From: Paracyclopina nana
Lineage: Eukaryota > Arthropoda > Copepoda > Cyclopoida > Cyclopettidae
DNA: 64,000 nt
Direction of reading: 5' to 3'
Assembly (NCBI GenBank): GCA_019096065.1
Contig: JAGUCH010000001.1
Span: 3,720,001-3,784,000, forward strand
Positions 1 to 10,509 of the stretch are shown piece after piece (within the stretch, counting starts at the first letter, position 1; every line of letters begins with the position of its first letter). The notes beneath the pieces are model-generated. The model made no database searches, was not told the origin of the DNA, and worked only from the letters and a program-made list of their open reading frames with translations. The position numbers and the translations under genes were made by a program.

Positions 1-955
1 TATTCATGCAGATTCCTCCTCGATAGACACTCGTGCGCAGCGGATTGATCCTGCCTAAAACATAATGAGGTAGCCTTGATGAATTGAAGCCATTTACATT
101 TTCACCCCTTAATTAATCGGCTCTTAGCTATTGGTCCAACTTGTGATTTTCCTCAAGATGGTTTTTGCTTCTCATTCTGCTGTGGCCGGGCCCAAATTGA
201 AAACTGGATGGTGAATTTTGAATGAATGATGTCCGTTAAGACAGCAGTCAACTGTCAGAGAAAATCACAGTGATTTTGTGGCATGTCTTGAGACTTTTGC
301 ATGATGGCATCTGCCGGTGGTTTGTGGACAATAATAATAAAAGTGTGATGGGCACGCGCTCACCATGATGTGCCTGTCATCGCAGCAGAAGGCGCTTGGA
401 AGCAACATGATGCATTTTAGGGGCAAAAAGAGCCTACAATTTGCGATGCACGACGAAAAAACGGCACATCAATTGCGGAAATGCAGATGAAATATTGTAT
501 ACAGTTTCTCAATGTAGAGCACTCCGTGCCACCTCGTGCGCATGAGGTCAAGCGTTTTGAACAATGCTCAAGATGGACACCTCGGCGTTCCCCATTTTGA
601 CACACTTGAGCCTGGGGTTGTTTTTTCCGACATATAGGGGTTTCCGAACCCTTGGGGGCCCATGGTCATCCATCATTTCGAGTCATATACGCCCCATCAT
701 CATCTTCATATCCTAAGATGATGATCATCATGATGTGCCAGCACTTGAATTTTCACGTGAGCTATTGCCAAGAGGAGCGAAATTTGTGTGCCGCCGCCGC
801 TCAAAATCCCGGCAGCAGCCTTCCCTTGACGTAATTGAAACTGGCACTCATTTCACCTCCAGATCTGATATTGGCTGATAAAAATCTAATAGCTGCCGCC
901 ACGTGAGGGCCAACTGGATGAAGATCTCCTGGCAGTTCAGTCATTTCAAAATACT
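1..955. other. upstream flank of the POU gene, no gene seen
   Basis: No coding exon with family similarity is visible on either strand. The short open frames here lack codon bias and splice context. The stretch is probably 5' regulatory DNA of the POU gene that starts at 1395, but I recognise no specific site upstream of the TATA-like motif at 956. Confidence 0.5.
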
Positions 956-964
956 TATAAAAAG
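956..964 (+). promoter_or_regulatory. TATA-like motif upstream of the POU gene
   Basis: The sequence TATAAAAAG lies 439 bases before the chosen ATG. A CCAAT motif lies at about 1032-1036, downstream of it. If this is the core promoter, the transcript would start near 985-990 and have a leader of about 400 nt. This is inferred from sequence only; a TATA match by chance is quite possible in this AT-rich DNA. Confidence 0.35.
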
Positions 965-1124
965 AGTAGGAAAAACGGATCTAAAAATGGGAGCTAGCAC
1001 GGTGTCGATGATCCGCGAATCGTGTGTCATCGGCCAATAAGTGAGAACGTGGACTTGAAGCTCTCTGCTGCTATTGCGGGCAGCAGCAGCAGAGAGATCG
1101 AGAGCTGCTACAGCAGAAGCATAC

Positions 1125-1325
1125 ATGCGGGCAAAAGGCGCGCATCTGCGGCCGCCGCATCCACATGAGCCAGGGTCCCTTCAGTGTACAGGACTCCAGT
1201 CGAGCCAAAGCTCTCGAGCGCCACGCACGTCACATCGCTCACATTGCCATAAATCCCGAGTCAGTCAGCAGTCGCCGCTCCTCTACCGAGCCTCGACGTA
1301 GTAGAAAAGTGCGGTCACAGTGCTG
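1125..1325 (+). other. two overlapping upstream ORFs in the presumed POU-gene leader
   Basis: An ATG near 1125 opens a 58-codon frame that closes at 1301. A second ATG near 1164 opens a frame that closes at 1325. Both end before the main ATG at 1395. If the leader is transcribed as proposed, ribosomes would meet both first, which could dampen translation of the main protein. Neither peptide resembles a known family. Confidence 0.35.
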
Positions 1326-1394
1326 AGTCCAATAGTAAATGTGGAGGGCCTCAATTTGGCTGAGGACGCCCCGAGGTCGCTGCCGCCACCCCAA

Positions 1395-2838
1395 ATGGCC
1401 ACGACATACTTAAGCGCCGCCGCCGCCGCTGCTGCCGCTGCCAACTACCATCACTACGATCAAGAAGCAGCCGTCGCCATGAACCTGGCCTCCAACCCGG
1501 GGGCCGCCGCGGGCTACTGCTCACCCCGCGAGGCCATGCACGAGATGAAGTACAACCCGCCCATTTCCAGCAACTCGAGCACCCCGACGCCCGTTTCCGC
1601 GGCCTCGGCCGTATCGGCCTCAGCCCTCCACAACGGCCTGCCCCTGGCCCACAACCCCTGGGGGCTGCCCACACACGACCCCTGGGCCATGCACCACCAT
1701 GCCGGCCTCTACTCCTCCTCCGCAGCCTCGGCTGACCTCAAACCGCAGGACATAAAGCCGCACAGTCCGGGTGACTTTTCCAGCGTGCGCCAGCAGATGG
1801 CCGTGCCCTGGCAGCACCCTCCGGTGTCCTCTCCGTACCTCTCGATGCCCCAGTCGGCCAGCACCCCGGGGGCGCCCCCACTCGCACCCAACTCGCCGTC
1901 GCCCCACCACCCTTACGGTCTGAACGGCGTGATGCCACCTCACCACTACGTAGACCGCTACAGTCGGGAAAGTCACAATTCCAGTCCGCGGAGTGGGACC
2001 GACGAGGACCCCATGCAACCCAGCTCAGGTACTATTCCAAATCTACCTAGTATGAGAATCTGTAGCTGCGCGAGCTTCCGGCGGCCTCGCAGTGACATTA
2101 ACCTTATCCGCATAATAAGATCCAGCAGACGCTTGCTTTTCAGATGACTTGGAGTCGTTCGCGAAGCAGTTCAAGCAGCGGCGCATCAAGTTGGGCTTCA
2201 CGCAGGCCGACGTCGGCCTCGCCCTGGGGACGCTGTACGGCAACGTGTTCTCGCAGACGACAATCTGCCGCTTCGAGGCCCTCCAGCTGAGCTTCAAGAA
2301 CATGTGCAAGCTGATGCCTCTGCTGAAAAAGTGGCTGGCGGAGGCCGACTCGACGACTGGCACGTCGGCCTCCATAGACAAGATCGCCGCCCAGGGCCGC
2401 AAGCGCAAGAAAAGGACCTCCATCGAGGTCAGTATCAAAGGCGCACTTGAACAGCATTTCAATAAGAACCCAAAGCCCTCCGCACAGGAGATCACGAGCC
2501 TGGCCGACAGCCTCCAGTTGGAGAAGGAGGTGGTTCGGGTGTGGTTCTGCAATCGGAGGCAGAAGGAGAAGCGGATGACGCCGCCCAACTGCGGCTCCGA
2601 GTACCCTGGCTCAGGGCTCGACGACCAAAGCAATTCCGGGCCAGGCTCGGGCGGCCTCTACGACCAGCCCCCGCAGCAGCCCTCGCACCACGAAATCCCC
2701 CCTCACATGCAGCACATGGGACAGTGCAGCCCTCTCCATCCCCACCACCAACCTCAGCACAGCCCGCCCATGATGTCGCCCTCTCAGCACATGGTCCAAC
2801 AGCCGCCGCCGCCACACATGGGCGGCCAGGGACACTGA
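1395..2838 (+). CDS. vvl: class III POU-homeodomain transcription factor (ventral veins lacking / drifter type)
   Basis: Sequence-specific nuclear transcription factor of the POU3 class. In arthropods the vvl/drifter member acts in tracheal, neural and endocrine development. Two exons, 1395-2028 and 2144-2838, are joined by a 115-bp GT-AG intron (donor 2029, acceptor AG at 2142-2143). The junction makes Asp212, just before the POU-specific domain, and the short form is 442 aa. The N-terminus ([11 protein letters not shown]) is the family start, followed by Ala-, His-, Ser- and Pro-rich sequence. The POU-specific domain is about residues 208-281, with the motif [18 protein letters not shown] short linker precedes the homeodomain at about 297-356, whose recognition helix reads [13 protein letters not shown]. 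The tail is rich in His, Pro and Gln and ends MGGQGH. Reading through the intron meets a stop, so splicing is required. Codon use is strongly GC-rich against the AT-rich surroundings. The TGA at 2836-2838 may be leaky (see the next entry). Confidence 0.95.
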
Positions 2839-3288
2839 CGGTTAGCCGAGGCCGCTGCCGCAGCAGCCTCCACCACCAATGCCCGCCTCGAAAGCACGCC
2901 CTCGCCGTCGGCCTCGTCCGCGGCCTCGGGCCGACCGCCCCCCTCGCCGGGGGGATCCTCCGAGGCCGGTGGAGGCATCAACAATAGTGCGACCAGCAAT
3001 GGCGGCGTGACCTCGACTAACTACAACCCAATTTCGTCTAGCTGCTGTGATTTCAAAAATTGGACAAATTCTACTAGCTGTGATTACTCCTCCGGAGGTC
3101 ACCAGGGGGCGGTGACTTCAATGACCTCAATGGCAGCCTCGGCGGCCGCAGCTGAGAGCCTCTACTATAGTGCATCCAATTACTACGGTAACAACAACCT
3201 ATTGTTGCTGGCAGCCTCCAGCTCGGCGGCGGCCGCAAAGTGGGCGGCCTCCAATCACCACCACGGACCTCACGGGGGCCCCAGATAA
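2839..3288 (+). CDS. vvl: in-frame C-terminal extension of the POU protein (candidate stop-codon readthrough)
   Basis: After TGA (2836-2838) the same frame stays open for 149 codons and closes with TAA at 3286-3288. The decoded sequence looks like genuine transcription-factor tail: Ala runs, Ser/Pro/Gly-rich stretches, then Asn/Tyr-rich blocks such as TSTNYNPISSSCCDFKNW, and a His-rich end. Codon choice (GCC, TCG, GGC) matches the body of the gene. The stop context is UGA-CGG, a known leaky type, and a hairpin can form at 2848-2870. Readthrough of the drifter/vvl stop has been reported in Drosophila, so a conserved mechanism is plausible. The long form would be 592 aa. Alternatives are selenocysteine insertion, an unseen splice that removes the TGA, a single-base assembly error, or a recent nonsense mutation. 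Confidence 0.68.
   Translation, partial: RLAEAAAAAASTTNARLESTPSPSASSAASGRPPPSPGGSSEAGGGINNSATSNGGVTSTNYNPISSSCCDFKNWTNSTSCDYSSGGHQGAVTSMTSMAASAAAAESLYYSASNYYGNNNLLLLAASSSAAAAKWAASNHHHGPHGGPR
2848..2870 (+). promoter_or_regulatory. possible readthrough-stimulating RNA hairpin
   Basis: Nine bases after the TGA, GAGGC (2848-2852) can pair with GCCTC (2866-2870) and GCTG (2854-2857) with CAGC (2861-2864). This leaves one mismatch and a 3-nt loop. The spacing suits stem-loops that stimulate readthrough of UGA-C stops. GC-rich coding DNA often forms hairpins by chance, so this is supportive but not decisive. Confidence 0.4.
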
Positions 3289-3306
3289 CTGAATGTGTAC
3301 AGTGTG

Positions 3307-3480
3307 TACTACTACTACTACTACTACTCGTCGTCGTCGTCTACGTGTCGCCTGTCGATTTAGAACTACTTTACAAAGAAGCCAAATTTTGGATCATGAA
3401 GAAGAAGAAACCCACTCCAAGTTCCTCGTGTATCAACTATAATTATTACTATTATTATTATCATTACTATTGCCACCAAA
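3307..3480 (+). repeat. trinucleotide microsatellites in the POU gene 3' UTR
   Basis: A run of TAC triplets (about 3307-3329) passes into TCG triplets, and a TAT/ATT-rich triplet stretch lies near 3438-3472. Both fall in the 3' untranslated region after the TAA at 3288. Confidence 0.8.
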
Positions 3481-3671
3481 TTCATCCGGGAAAAAAGAAG
3501 AGTTTTTGATTTTCCACCCTATCACCACAACAACAAACGACAACATCAACCTTTAGCAAGAAATTTTAACTGTTTAGCAAACGTTAGCGCAGTCATCTGC
3601 TGCTGATCTTTATTATTAATTAATTATATGATCATCGTGTAATCTATCATCAGCCCTACCCAAACATCAGA

Positions 3672-3677
3672 AATAAA
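3672..3677 (+). other. polyadenylation signal of the POU gene
   Basis: AATAAA lies 384 bases past the TAA at 3288 and 834 bases past the TGA at 2838. It is the first good signal downstream and would define a 3' UTR of about 0.4 kb for the long form. Confidence 0.5.
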
Positions 3678-6600
3678 CTAGAAATCTGTACAAAAAAAGG
3701 GTATTACTAAGATTGTCTTCCATGGTAATCAACCCAATCATGGTCAGTGATGATGGGATGCATAATTTACGAGGTAATTGCTCCCTGCATCACAAAATAA
3801 TTCCATTTGCGTAGCCAGCTCATGATGGCAAATTAGCTAGTTTACTTATTGCTATCCACTCAGGTTGTATATGGAAAAGACCTTTGCAGCTAGCTAGCTC
3901 TCCAGCTACGAAGATCTGATCACCTATTACGACATGGTAACAGTCCACAACATGCTCATTGTCACGTAAGTTTTCGATTGTATCTCTTACTACAAACTCT
4001 GCTCTATTCACCCTCGTAACTGATTGAATAATAAGTGAAAAAGAAAAGGTACTACTGATTTTCTTGCAGATCGGACATGCCTCCCTAACGATTTGGAAGC
4101 TGTAACTGTCGAGGATTTTTTGGGGGGCAAAACGCAAGCTACATATTAACCATTACTTAATTGATCTGTTTAGCGAGGATGACACAAAAAAGGTCACTAC
4201 TCATAATAATTCACCAAGCTCCAGCAAAATGACGTCAAGCTACAAAAAGCCAACTGCAGCACAAAAACCCACCCAAAAGTGGAATTAAAGCGCGAAGTAA
4301 AGAGGTAACCCTGAAAATCAAAATCTTTTCAACTAAGCTCTAACTGTTTTTGTTGGCATACACACCCTGTTGCCCTATGTACATATAGTAAGTACGGGCA
4401 AATTCAGCTAAGCTGCAGCCCTAATACCGTGGGCGCTAGCCTGCATATACTACTGCGTCTAGGCTGCAACAGCGTGGCAAAGTTCCATCTTTTTAGGTTT
4501 GGCATTCGAACCTATTAGAATTGACTCCTTTTGCGATCCATTTGATTGCTTCCAAATGATGACACTGAGCCATGCACATGTGGTTATATGCTGCAGCAGC
4601 GGTGCGCCAAAGTAGTAAAAGGGGTTATGAGACGAGTTGCAGAAGAAGGTTTGGGTTGACAGTTCTTCCAAGATTCAAACCTTGAAAAAGAGGATCATCA
4701 TGGGCACAAAAAAGGCAAGCAACGAAGCCGGGAGAGAGAGAGTTACATAGTAGTAGTCTTAGTAGTATAATAGGAGAGCTAGCTATAGCTAGCTAACTTA
4801 ACTGCAGGAGTGGCCCGAGAAACGTGCCGGAATCCAACTTGGGCAGATCTGATCCACAGCAAACTCCACAGCAGCAGAACACATTCAAAAATCTCACACA
4901 CAGAGAGAACCCAAGTCAGTATTGTACAGGAAAAAAGAATACCAACACCCTAGGATAAGAAGTCATGTTGCCAATTGGCAATTTTGACAAGGAAGCATGA
5001 GCAACTGACGGCCAAATGTGGGCCATCAAGGGAAATTAGGTAACTTTTTTGCAACCTGGAATTTTTCATTCATTCGGCTGGGTCTCTTTTTTGGGATGTA
5101 TATGGAAATGCATCCCTAATTTATGCCTTTGCACTCACTCAGCAGTCACCGCTCAAAAAAGGTTTAAAATTTCCGCCTGCTCGAGTAGCGCAGACGAGGA
5201 TCAACAGTTGTCAAGAGAGAAAAAACCTGATTTCAGCACCTGCTCCAATTTTCTTGTGGGCAAATTTTCCTGCATCCACCTCGATTAAAATTCAAAACTA
5301 AACCAGTGAGAGGATGATATCAACCGAGAGCTCAGCGCGCTACTGTTTTGACAAGGAGCATTGGAATTTGAGACGGGTGCCTAAGGTTATTCCAACGGAA
5401 TGTTTGACACGAGAAAGTATTTGAGGGTCTCGTCGTGGTTAGTGGCACTTTTGTGAATTATGGACTTCGCTTCAGATCACCAACCACTTGGTCCTCCGAG
5501 TTGGTATAATTAATTTATGCTCAAGGTTATGCCAACAGAGCGCAACTACTTGAAATATTTGGCTTGCCAAAATAGCTCTTTGCTTTGATTTTCGCTGCTG
5601 CTGCTGTTATTGTAAGCGCGAGAGTTGAGAGTGCTTTCACTCCAAATAGTGAAGCCTGAGAAAATTTCAAGCCAACAGCTTCCAAAAGCAGATTAGATTA
5701 ATTTTTCTCAGTGTGACCATAGACCAAAGCAGATGGGGGTATAAAGATCTGAAAGGGTTGGCTTCGGGTTGCATTTTTTTAGCACCACCACCTGCCCCCT
5801 TGGGGCGTTGTCACCATTTTTTCAATAGGGATCCAAACCCTGGGAGTCGGAGAAAATGGCAATAAAACACTACTGACTGAGGGGAATGAGAGCATTTTTT
5901 ATGCTGCCATGGGGAACATTTCTAAACAGTACATGCGAGCTAAGCTGCTTTTGTGCTTGGCCAGCGAAGCCATCACACCGGAACCAAAGCCTAAGCTCTA
6001 TATATGAAGTTCATACGCACTAGTATTTCGGTATCCAGTGCACTGTGTGGGAATCCGAAATGGAAGCACACTATTTATGCCATCACTCATTCAGCTGCAG
6101 AAAACTTGAGATCATATCTTGGCTTGGATGCATGAACGTGGAAGAATCTTATGGATGTGATTTTGGTCAAGCTCAAAGTTTTGGTGGTTGGGCAGGAGGA
6201 AAATATGCTGCGCTTTTCCCACCGTGCTCGTATCACTTCTGCATTGATATCATGAGCTAAGGGGTTTGCTTGCATCTGCTCAAAATGTGGATCGACTGTT
6301 GCTTTGCTTGGGAAAGAATCCGAAATTACAGGGTGTCCTCATCATGCTGAGCGAGCTGGATTACAATCAAATATGGGAGGATTTAAAACCGCAAAAAAAG
6401 TGATCAGTCCAAATTCCACGAGCAACAGCAGCTTTTCAGTCTAATGAGGCAGCAACTACTAAATAATGAAGCTGCTCATTTTACACTGATGATCGACAGC
6501 AGCCAAGCACATGTCAAAATCAAAATAGATGGCTCAATTTGAATCAGAAAGGGGGCGAAAAAATGCATGTAATAGTTATCATCTTTCATTGATTAAAAAG

Positions 6601-9600
6601 CCCAACCGCCAAAAGCCAACAATTTAAAACTGTCCTTATTTTGTGCATTGAAGCCTGATATTTCAAAGCCATCCATCATTGTGTAGAAAGTCTGAATAGA
6701 GATCGTCATGAGATCAAAACCGACCCTGAAATTCTTTTTATTCAACGGCACACCAAGAAATGACATCTTTTTCCCAATCAAGTTTCCCCACTTTTTTCAG
6801 CCTCAGATGTCAGCCTTAATTCATTTTGTAAATAGCCATAGCTATCCAGGACACATGGATCTATTGCCGTGAAAAAGAGAAAAATGCCCAAGAGCGCAAT
6901 AGTGCATCCATTCTGGGTGAAAGCAGAATATGCACACTCAGTGGCTTTTCATAGCACAATCGCCCACTGTGAAATGGGGAGCTTGTTACATTCCTCTGGA
7001 TCACTATCTCGGTACCATTAGTATCACATTTCCACTCATGGCAATTCATTTGGAGACACAAGACCATTCTCAACCATATTTTTTCCTCCTCCTTCAAATG
7101 ACAGGATAGGACAGTGGCTGGAGAAGTGAGAGCATTTTATTGGCTTCTAATCTGGATTTAGTTATTGATCGACTCCCTCCGCGACTCGGGAAACGGATCA
7201 TCTGTTTGCTCTTTTTAGATTGAGCAAACAATCCTCTTAGTTATTCCAGAGCTGCTAAAAAGTCTCGAGCTCTGTTTTCATATCTAAAAAAAGGGACTGT
7301 GTGGATGATGATCAGGTTGAGCACCTACTACAATTTAAGCTTTTTTGCTGGAGTTACGTCAAGTACAATTTTCGGGTTAGCAGATGATTCTCGCCTCGAC
7401 CAAAAGCGTGATGAGGATTTACAGCTCCTCTCTACTTCTTCCAGTCCATTCAGAGTTCCTTTACGGTAATTTTAGAGGATGATGCGGGGAGATCGGCAAG
7501 GGAAAATGGCATGATCACACAAGTCAAAACAGAGGCGACCATGTGATACATCATCGAGACGCGGACAGACAGCCCAGAAATTCGAATTTTGGTCCTCATA
7601 CGAGTCTGATCGCGTCACGATTTCGCCTTCGAGCTCTTATTACTTGACAAGGCAAAAATGCTTGAAAAACATGTATAAATGTACACGAAGCAAGTGGTGG
7701 TACAACAATAATATCTGATTTTGAAATCTGGCAGGCTCGCTTATCTTATGCCAAAATACGGGGAATTGACATGTTGAGATTAGAGAACGTTAACAAGAAG
7801 CTACTTGAGTGCGGTCAAGATAGCTCGTCTGATTGATGGCTAATGAAGTGCTGAAAAGTTGATATTGTGCTCTGAAATGTACTCGCAAGAATTAATAGGC
7901 TTCTTTCCCGTGGCTGGCGCTATTTGTGAATTCAGCAAAGCTGGTCACGAGCTCAGTAGTTCTTAACAGATGTGACAATCAATCGCTGACTTGCGTGTTT
8001 CCTCAAGATCATCTTAAATTCAGCAGGGCGAGCAAAATTTTCAAGCTGCATGTCAAGTGCCTCGGAAAACAAAATCCATATGCCATTGACCCTGAATAGC
8101 AACCCTGCTCGTGGGGTCAAGACTCGGCCACCATTATATCATGGACAGCCATCAGTACTACACACATATTCCAAGATTTGTCATAGGACAAATCCTGAAT
8201 ACAGTTACTAATCTTGTTTCCAACCAGGTAATCACTCAGATGATCTACGGTTAATGCTCCCATGGCTCCAAAAAATGGACTAAAGAACGTATTTCAATTT
8301 ACCGATGGGCCGTATGGCAACCGTCTAATATTTTACACAAGGCTTTTAAATATAGCTCTGCACTAATGGCTACAGTTGAACATCATTGCTCCGGAGCAGC
8401 ACAAGTCCAATACTGACAAACAAAGGGAAGGGAAAAAAGGATTTTTTGTTTCTTTCTTCGAAACAAAGTAGCCTGCTTTTGATCTCATAATGAGCACGAG
8501 CTATATGAACATATTGGCATCTCTCATGCTAGAAATAGCTTGAGCACTCACACTGTGGCATTGATCCTTTGAAAAGTCACACTCTGCACCAAGACCAGCA
8601 AATAAAACGGCAAATGGCGCACTTTGCGGAATTTTCATTAGGGCTCATTATGACAGCCTTGATTCCCCCATGTGAATGTACTTGAGATAGAAGAAATGGA
8701 GGCCATTATGAGAAGGTAGAAGAAGAACTGAAGAAGAGAAACATTATACAGTGCCAATAGCTGGGCTTTACCACCTGAGGGCGACACTAAAACGCGCGTA
8801 TATAATGCACAATGGGTAGTTTTCGTCAAGAAAGGTATCAAACCCATAAAAATTCTGCTCTATTGCAAACTCAGCCGTTACGCGCGCGCGCGCAACTGTT
8901 AGCTTTAAAAAGTATTAAACTGTGCGTATCACTCAGTGGGTCGGCAGATCGAATAGCCGAATGTGGCTCTCATCTTCAAACCTTGAATTGCATGGCCTTT
9001 TCCCAAGTGACCATCACCATAATTGTTTTAAAATCATTCGAGTAGTGCACCGCAACATTTGAATGGAGTGGCTTTTGAGCTATGCGCGCGCGCGCGGTTT
9101 AGTACTTTATGAGCAGCATTAAAAAAGGTGCAATAAATTGCTTGATAGAGCAAAATCACTGTACGCTATTCAAGATGTTGGTGCCTTGAGCAGCCAGAAC
9201 TGTAAAGTTCCATCTATCTGCATGTGGGTATAACAGCTCACGTACACATTTGAGAGATTGAGACTCGCCCCTAGTTCTGAAGATGCCAGGGGTTCCCTCC
9301 TCCTCCTCCACCACCACCAAAATGTTGTAGAGTCATAAGTACCCAGCTCTATTCTTTTTACCCATAAAATTCAATACAAAAAGTGGTCCAGCAACATTAG
9401 AATAGCAACACTGCTGCTGACCGAGCACAGTGGGCTATCTTATTTACAAATCACCTCGCGTAACAACAAACACCAGAATTTCAATGCGCGCAAGCTGAGC
9501 TAAGTGATACCTTCTTTTCTCACAGGAATGCGAGAGGTTTTTAATAGGACAATGCCACACGGTGAGGGCTGACATAGCGTGTGCTTTCTTGGCATGTCCA

Positions 9601-10005
9601 CTGCAATTACTAACTGAGAATATGATATGGTTAGTATGTGGTTGCTTACGTAGCAGCAGTTACCGATTGAAATCTAGTTTTTGTTGCTTCGCAGGTTGAT
9701 TGAACTCAAAAGTGCAAGCATAAATCTTCACCAACGATGGTCGGGTAGAACACCAAGCAAACAGGTGAAAAAGTGCTGCTGCCTCTCGAATTCGGGCCTG
9801 AGAGGAACAAAAAAATGCGTCAGTTTAAAAAGAGGGCCATTCACAAAAGTAGCATATTTCGCGTTTGTTTCTTAGTAGCATGCTGCGGGACGAGCCAGCA
9901 ACTCTTACCAATTGTGTAGGATACGTAAAAAAGCTACAAAGACCACTTTGGGTCGACCACTAGGCTCCGTGACATTTTTATGCATGTGGTGTTCCTCATA
10001 TGACG
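3678..10005. other. gene desert, no gene seen
   Basis: AT-rich noncoding DNA. I see no exon with family similarity on either strand. There are only small patches of simple sequence, such as alternating CG runs near 8881-8892 and 9084-9095, and TAG/CTAG-rich sequence near 4750-4790. By position it may hold enhancers of the POU gene. No RNA gene was recognised. Confidence 0.5.
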
Positions 10006-10509
10006 GTTACTGGGACATGGCGTCCTAATAGCGCTACATAAAAAATGCGATCTTGGGCTATTGGGACGGGCTATTGGGACATTTTCTAAAAACGTGTTTT
10101 TCTGGCTATTTGGACCCCCCTGATTAATTTAAACCTAAAACTAAAATGTCCCAATAGTGTCATGAAAATTGCAAAAAATGCACATGCTCTATTTTTAATT
10201 TTTGATTATCACGCAACCTTTCCCACTAAAACGTGTGCATTTGTCCCAATAAAGCATGTGCATTTTTGAAATAAACATGAATTATTAGGACTTAATGTAG
10301 ACTCATGAAATTAAGTCAAATTAAGTATTAAGGATAAAAAGGGACAAATAAGCTCACTAAAACATAGGTTTATTAATTAAAAAGTCTTGAAGCTTTAGAA
10401 TAACTGGAATTTTTAAAATATCCCAACAAGGAGTGTGCATTATTTGCCTTGAACAAGTTACTCAAGCCATACAGCTGACATAGCAGAACTGACACAAATT
10501 ATGCTCAGT

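Noticed and set aside
1351-2018. Arg/Gly-rich frames on - opposite the POU exon
   Set aside because: Shadows of the GC-rich coding strand of the POU gene.
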